Of a stretch of 64,000 nt of DNA, positions 63,190 to 64,000 are shown in pieces. The notes under the pieces are model-generated. The model did not search any database and was not told the DNA's origin. It saw nothing but the letters and a program-made list of their open reading frames with translations. Where the stretch lies: contig CM045737.1 of the NCBI GenBank assembly GCA_024760905.1, forward strand, positions 9,419,107 through 9,483,106, written 5' to 3'. Origin of the DNA: Plotosus lineatus (lineage: Eukaryota; Chordata; Actinopteri; Siluriformes; Plotosidae). How positions within the stretch are numbered: the first letter of the stretch is position 1; each line of letters opens with the position of its first letter. Position numbers and translations under genes: made by a program.

Positions 63190-63355
63190 ACTCATCTGGG
63201 GTTCAAGTCCAACTATGAGCAGGTTGTCCCTGCCGTTCCAAATAGTGCTGCTGCCTGGGTGATCAAAGGCCTGAAATGTCTCTCACTGTCTGTGGTGAGA
63301 GCTTCATCTAAAAGAACCATTGAAGACTTTCGTAAAGAGGAGCTGCATTGTTGTA
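63190..63355 (+). repeat. SINE body, 3' truncated
   Basis: GGGGTTCAAGTCCAACTATG, CTGGGTGATCAAAGGCCTGA, GAGAGCTTCATCTAAAAGAA, ending GGAGCTGCATTGTTG. Confidence 0.6.
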
Positions 63356-63388
63356 CTCAATCTATAATCTAGTAATGCACGCCTCTCA

Positions 63389-63460
63389 CTCCTAGTCAGG
63401 GAATCAAACCCCGGTCTTCTCCGTGACAGGCAGAGATACTGGCCACTATACTAATGAGGA
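63389..63460 (-). pseudogene. tRNA-Asp-like copy, mildly decayed
   Basis: Acceptor TCCTCAT with 3' CTAGGAG (mismatches), anticodon stem TCTGC/GGAGA unpaired in part, loop CTGTCAC with GTC, T-stem CGGGG/CCCTG, T-loop TTTGATT. Confidence 0.55.
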
Positions 63461-64000
63461 ACTGCTCAATTTTAATAACACAAATTCTCTGGTAGATGAA
63501 TTCCCCAAGGCTATTCCTGCCTTTTTCCAAACATTTCACGTGTAAAAAAAATAACTGCTTGTTTTTCTCGTTATTGCTCGAATAAAGAAGTCCGTTAGAA
63601 CTGCCTTATATTACATGCTCTATAATCACCATGAAGTCATTTATCAAGCTTTTTAATTATTATTCATTTATTATTTTATACCCCGCCAACACAAAAGTTG
63701 AAAGTCATGTGACATGGACATGCTAAAATTGGGCATGCATGCCATTGCAGCACTTAAAGCTAAACCTAGTTCTCACCTTAATAATAAAAAGTTATTTATT
63801 CTTATTTGTTTCACTAAAAACGAATAAATAGAACAAAACTTCCATTTTGGAGACCATGTACACCGCCCCTGAAAGGCATGCAATACAAACCCCACAGACA
63901 CACATAGCGTGTGATACATACAGAGAGAGAGAGCTGCACAGAACACACTCAGAGAGACACAGAGAGCTGCACACACACACACACACACACACAGATGCAC
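63461..64000 (-). repeat. Repeat flank and next T-unit spacer (cut by window end)
   Basis: Flank (TTTCACGTGTAAAAAAAATAAC, AATAAAGAAGTCCGTTAGAA), GTCATGTGACATGGACATGC, AAACGAATAAATAGAACAAA and CA/GA repeat from 63895 to the end of the window. The array clearly continues beyond 64000. Confidence 0.65.

Noticed and set aside
1..64000. CRISPR array, operon, or prokaryotic island
   Set aside because: Repeats are not evenly spaced short direct repeats with unique spacers; spliced gene, LINEs, SINEs and provirus show a vertebrate genome.

Overview
The window is vertebrate nuclear DNA, most likely from a ray-finned (teleost) fish. The indicators are an intron-containing zona pellucida (egg-coat) gene with a very short 3' UTR, a Rex3-type LINE, fish-style tRNA-headed SINEs, a retrovirus-like provirus, and no bacterial gene organisation. 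I cannot name the species.

Only one host protein-coding gene is convincing: a complete eight-exon ZP3-family gene at 7945-9813 (432 codons after splicing). It has a TATA-like box upstream and a poly(A) signal 14 nt past the stop codon. About 570 bp upstream lies a broken copy of the start of its first exon.

Almost everything else is repeats. The backbone (1-5 kb, 13-16 kb, 19-28 kb, 31-36 kb, 43-50 kb, 55-64 kb) is a decayed array of a composite 'T-unit'. Each unit holds a tRNA-Asp(GTC)-like sequence, a short 3' hairpin, an (ATT)n tract, a CT/GT-rich degenerate microsatellite, and a conserved block ending in TGACGTGACGTGG-like sequence. I count 24 tRNA-Asp-related copies, 9 on + and 15 on -; about six still fold as full tRNAs. 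Between the units lie a tRNA-headed SINE, an unclassified repeat ('P-repeat') and many pieces of one RTE-like LINE. Several LINE pieces share identical breakpoints, so composite blocks were copied as blocks.

Larger insertions sit on this backbone: two nearly full-length RTE-like LINEs on - (28246-31367 and 57808-60749, the latter nested inside a + LINE); an almost end-to-end Rex3-like LINE on - (31690-34768); a class-I-like endogenous retrovirus on - (35952-43194) with two LTRs, a tRNA-Trp-type primer site, gag and pol, but a deleted polymerase core and nearly no env; a third LINE family on - (50990-53985); a 290-bp hAT-type MITE with perfect terminal repeats (50349-50638); and an R2/NeSL-like LINE fragment (11230-11980). 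All mobile-element reading frames are broken. Long Ser/Leu/Val/Cys-rich or Arg/Glu/Thr/His-rich open frames in the microsatellites are low-complexity artefacts and are not annotated as genes.
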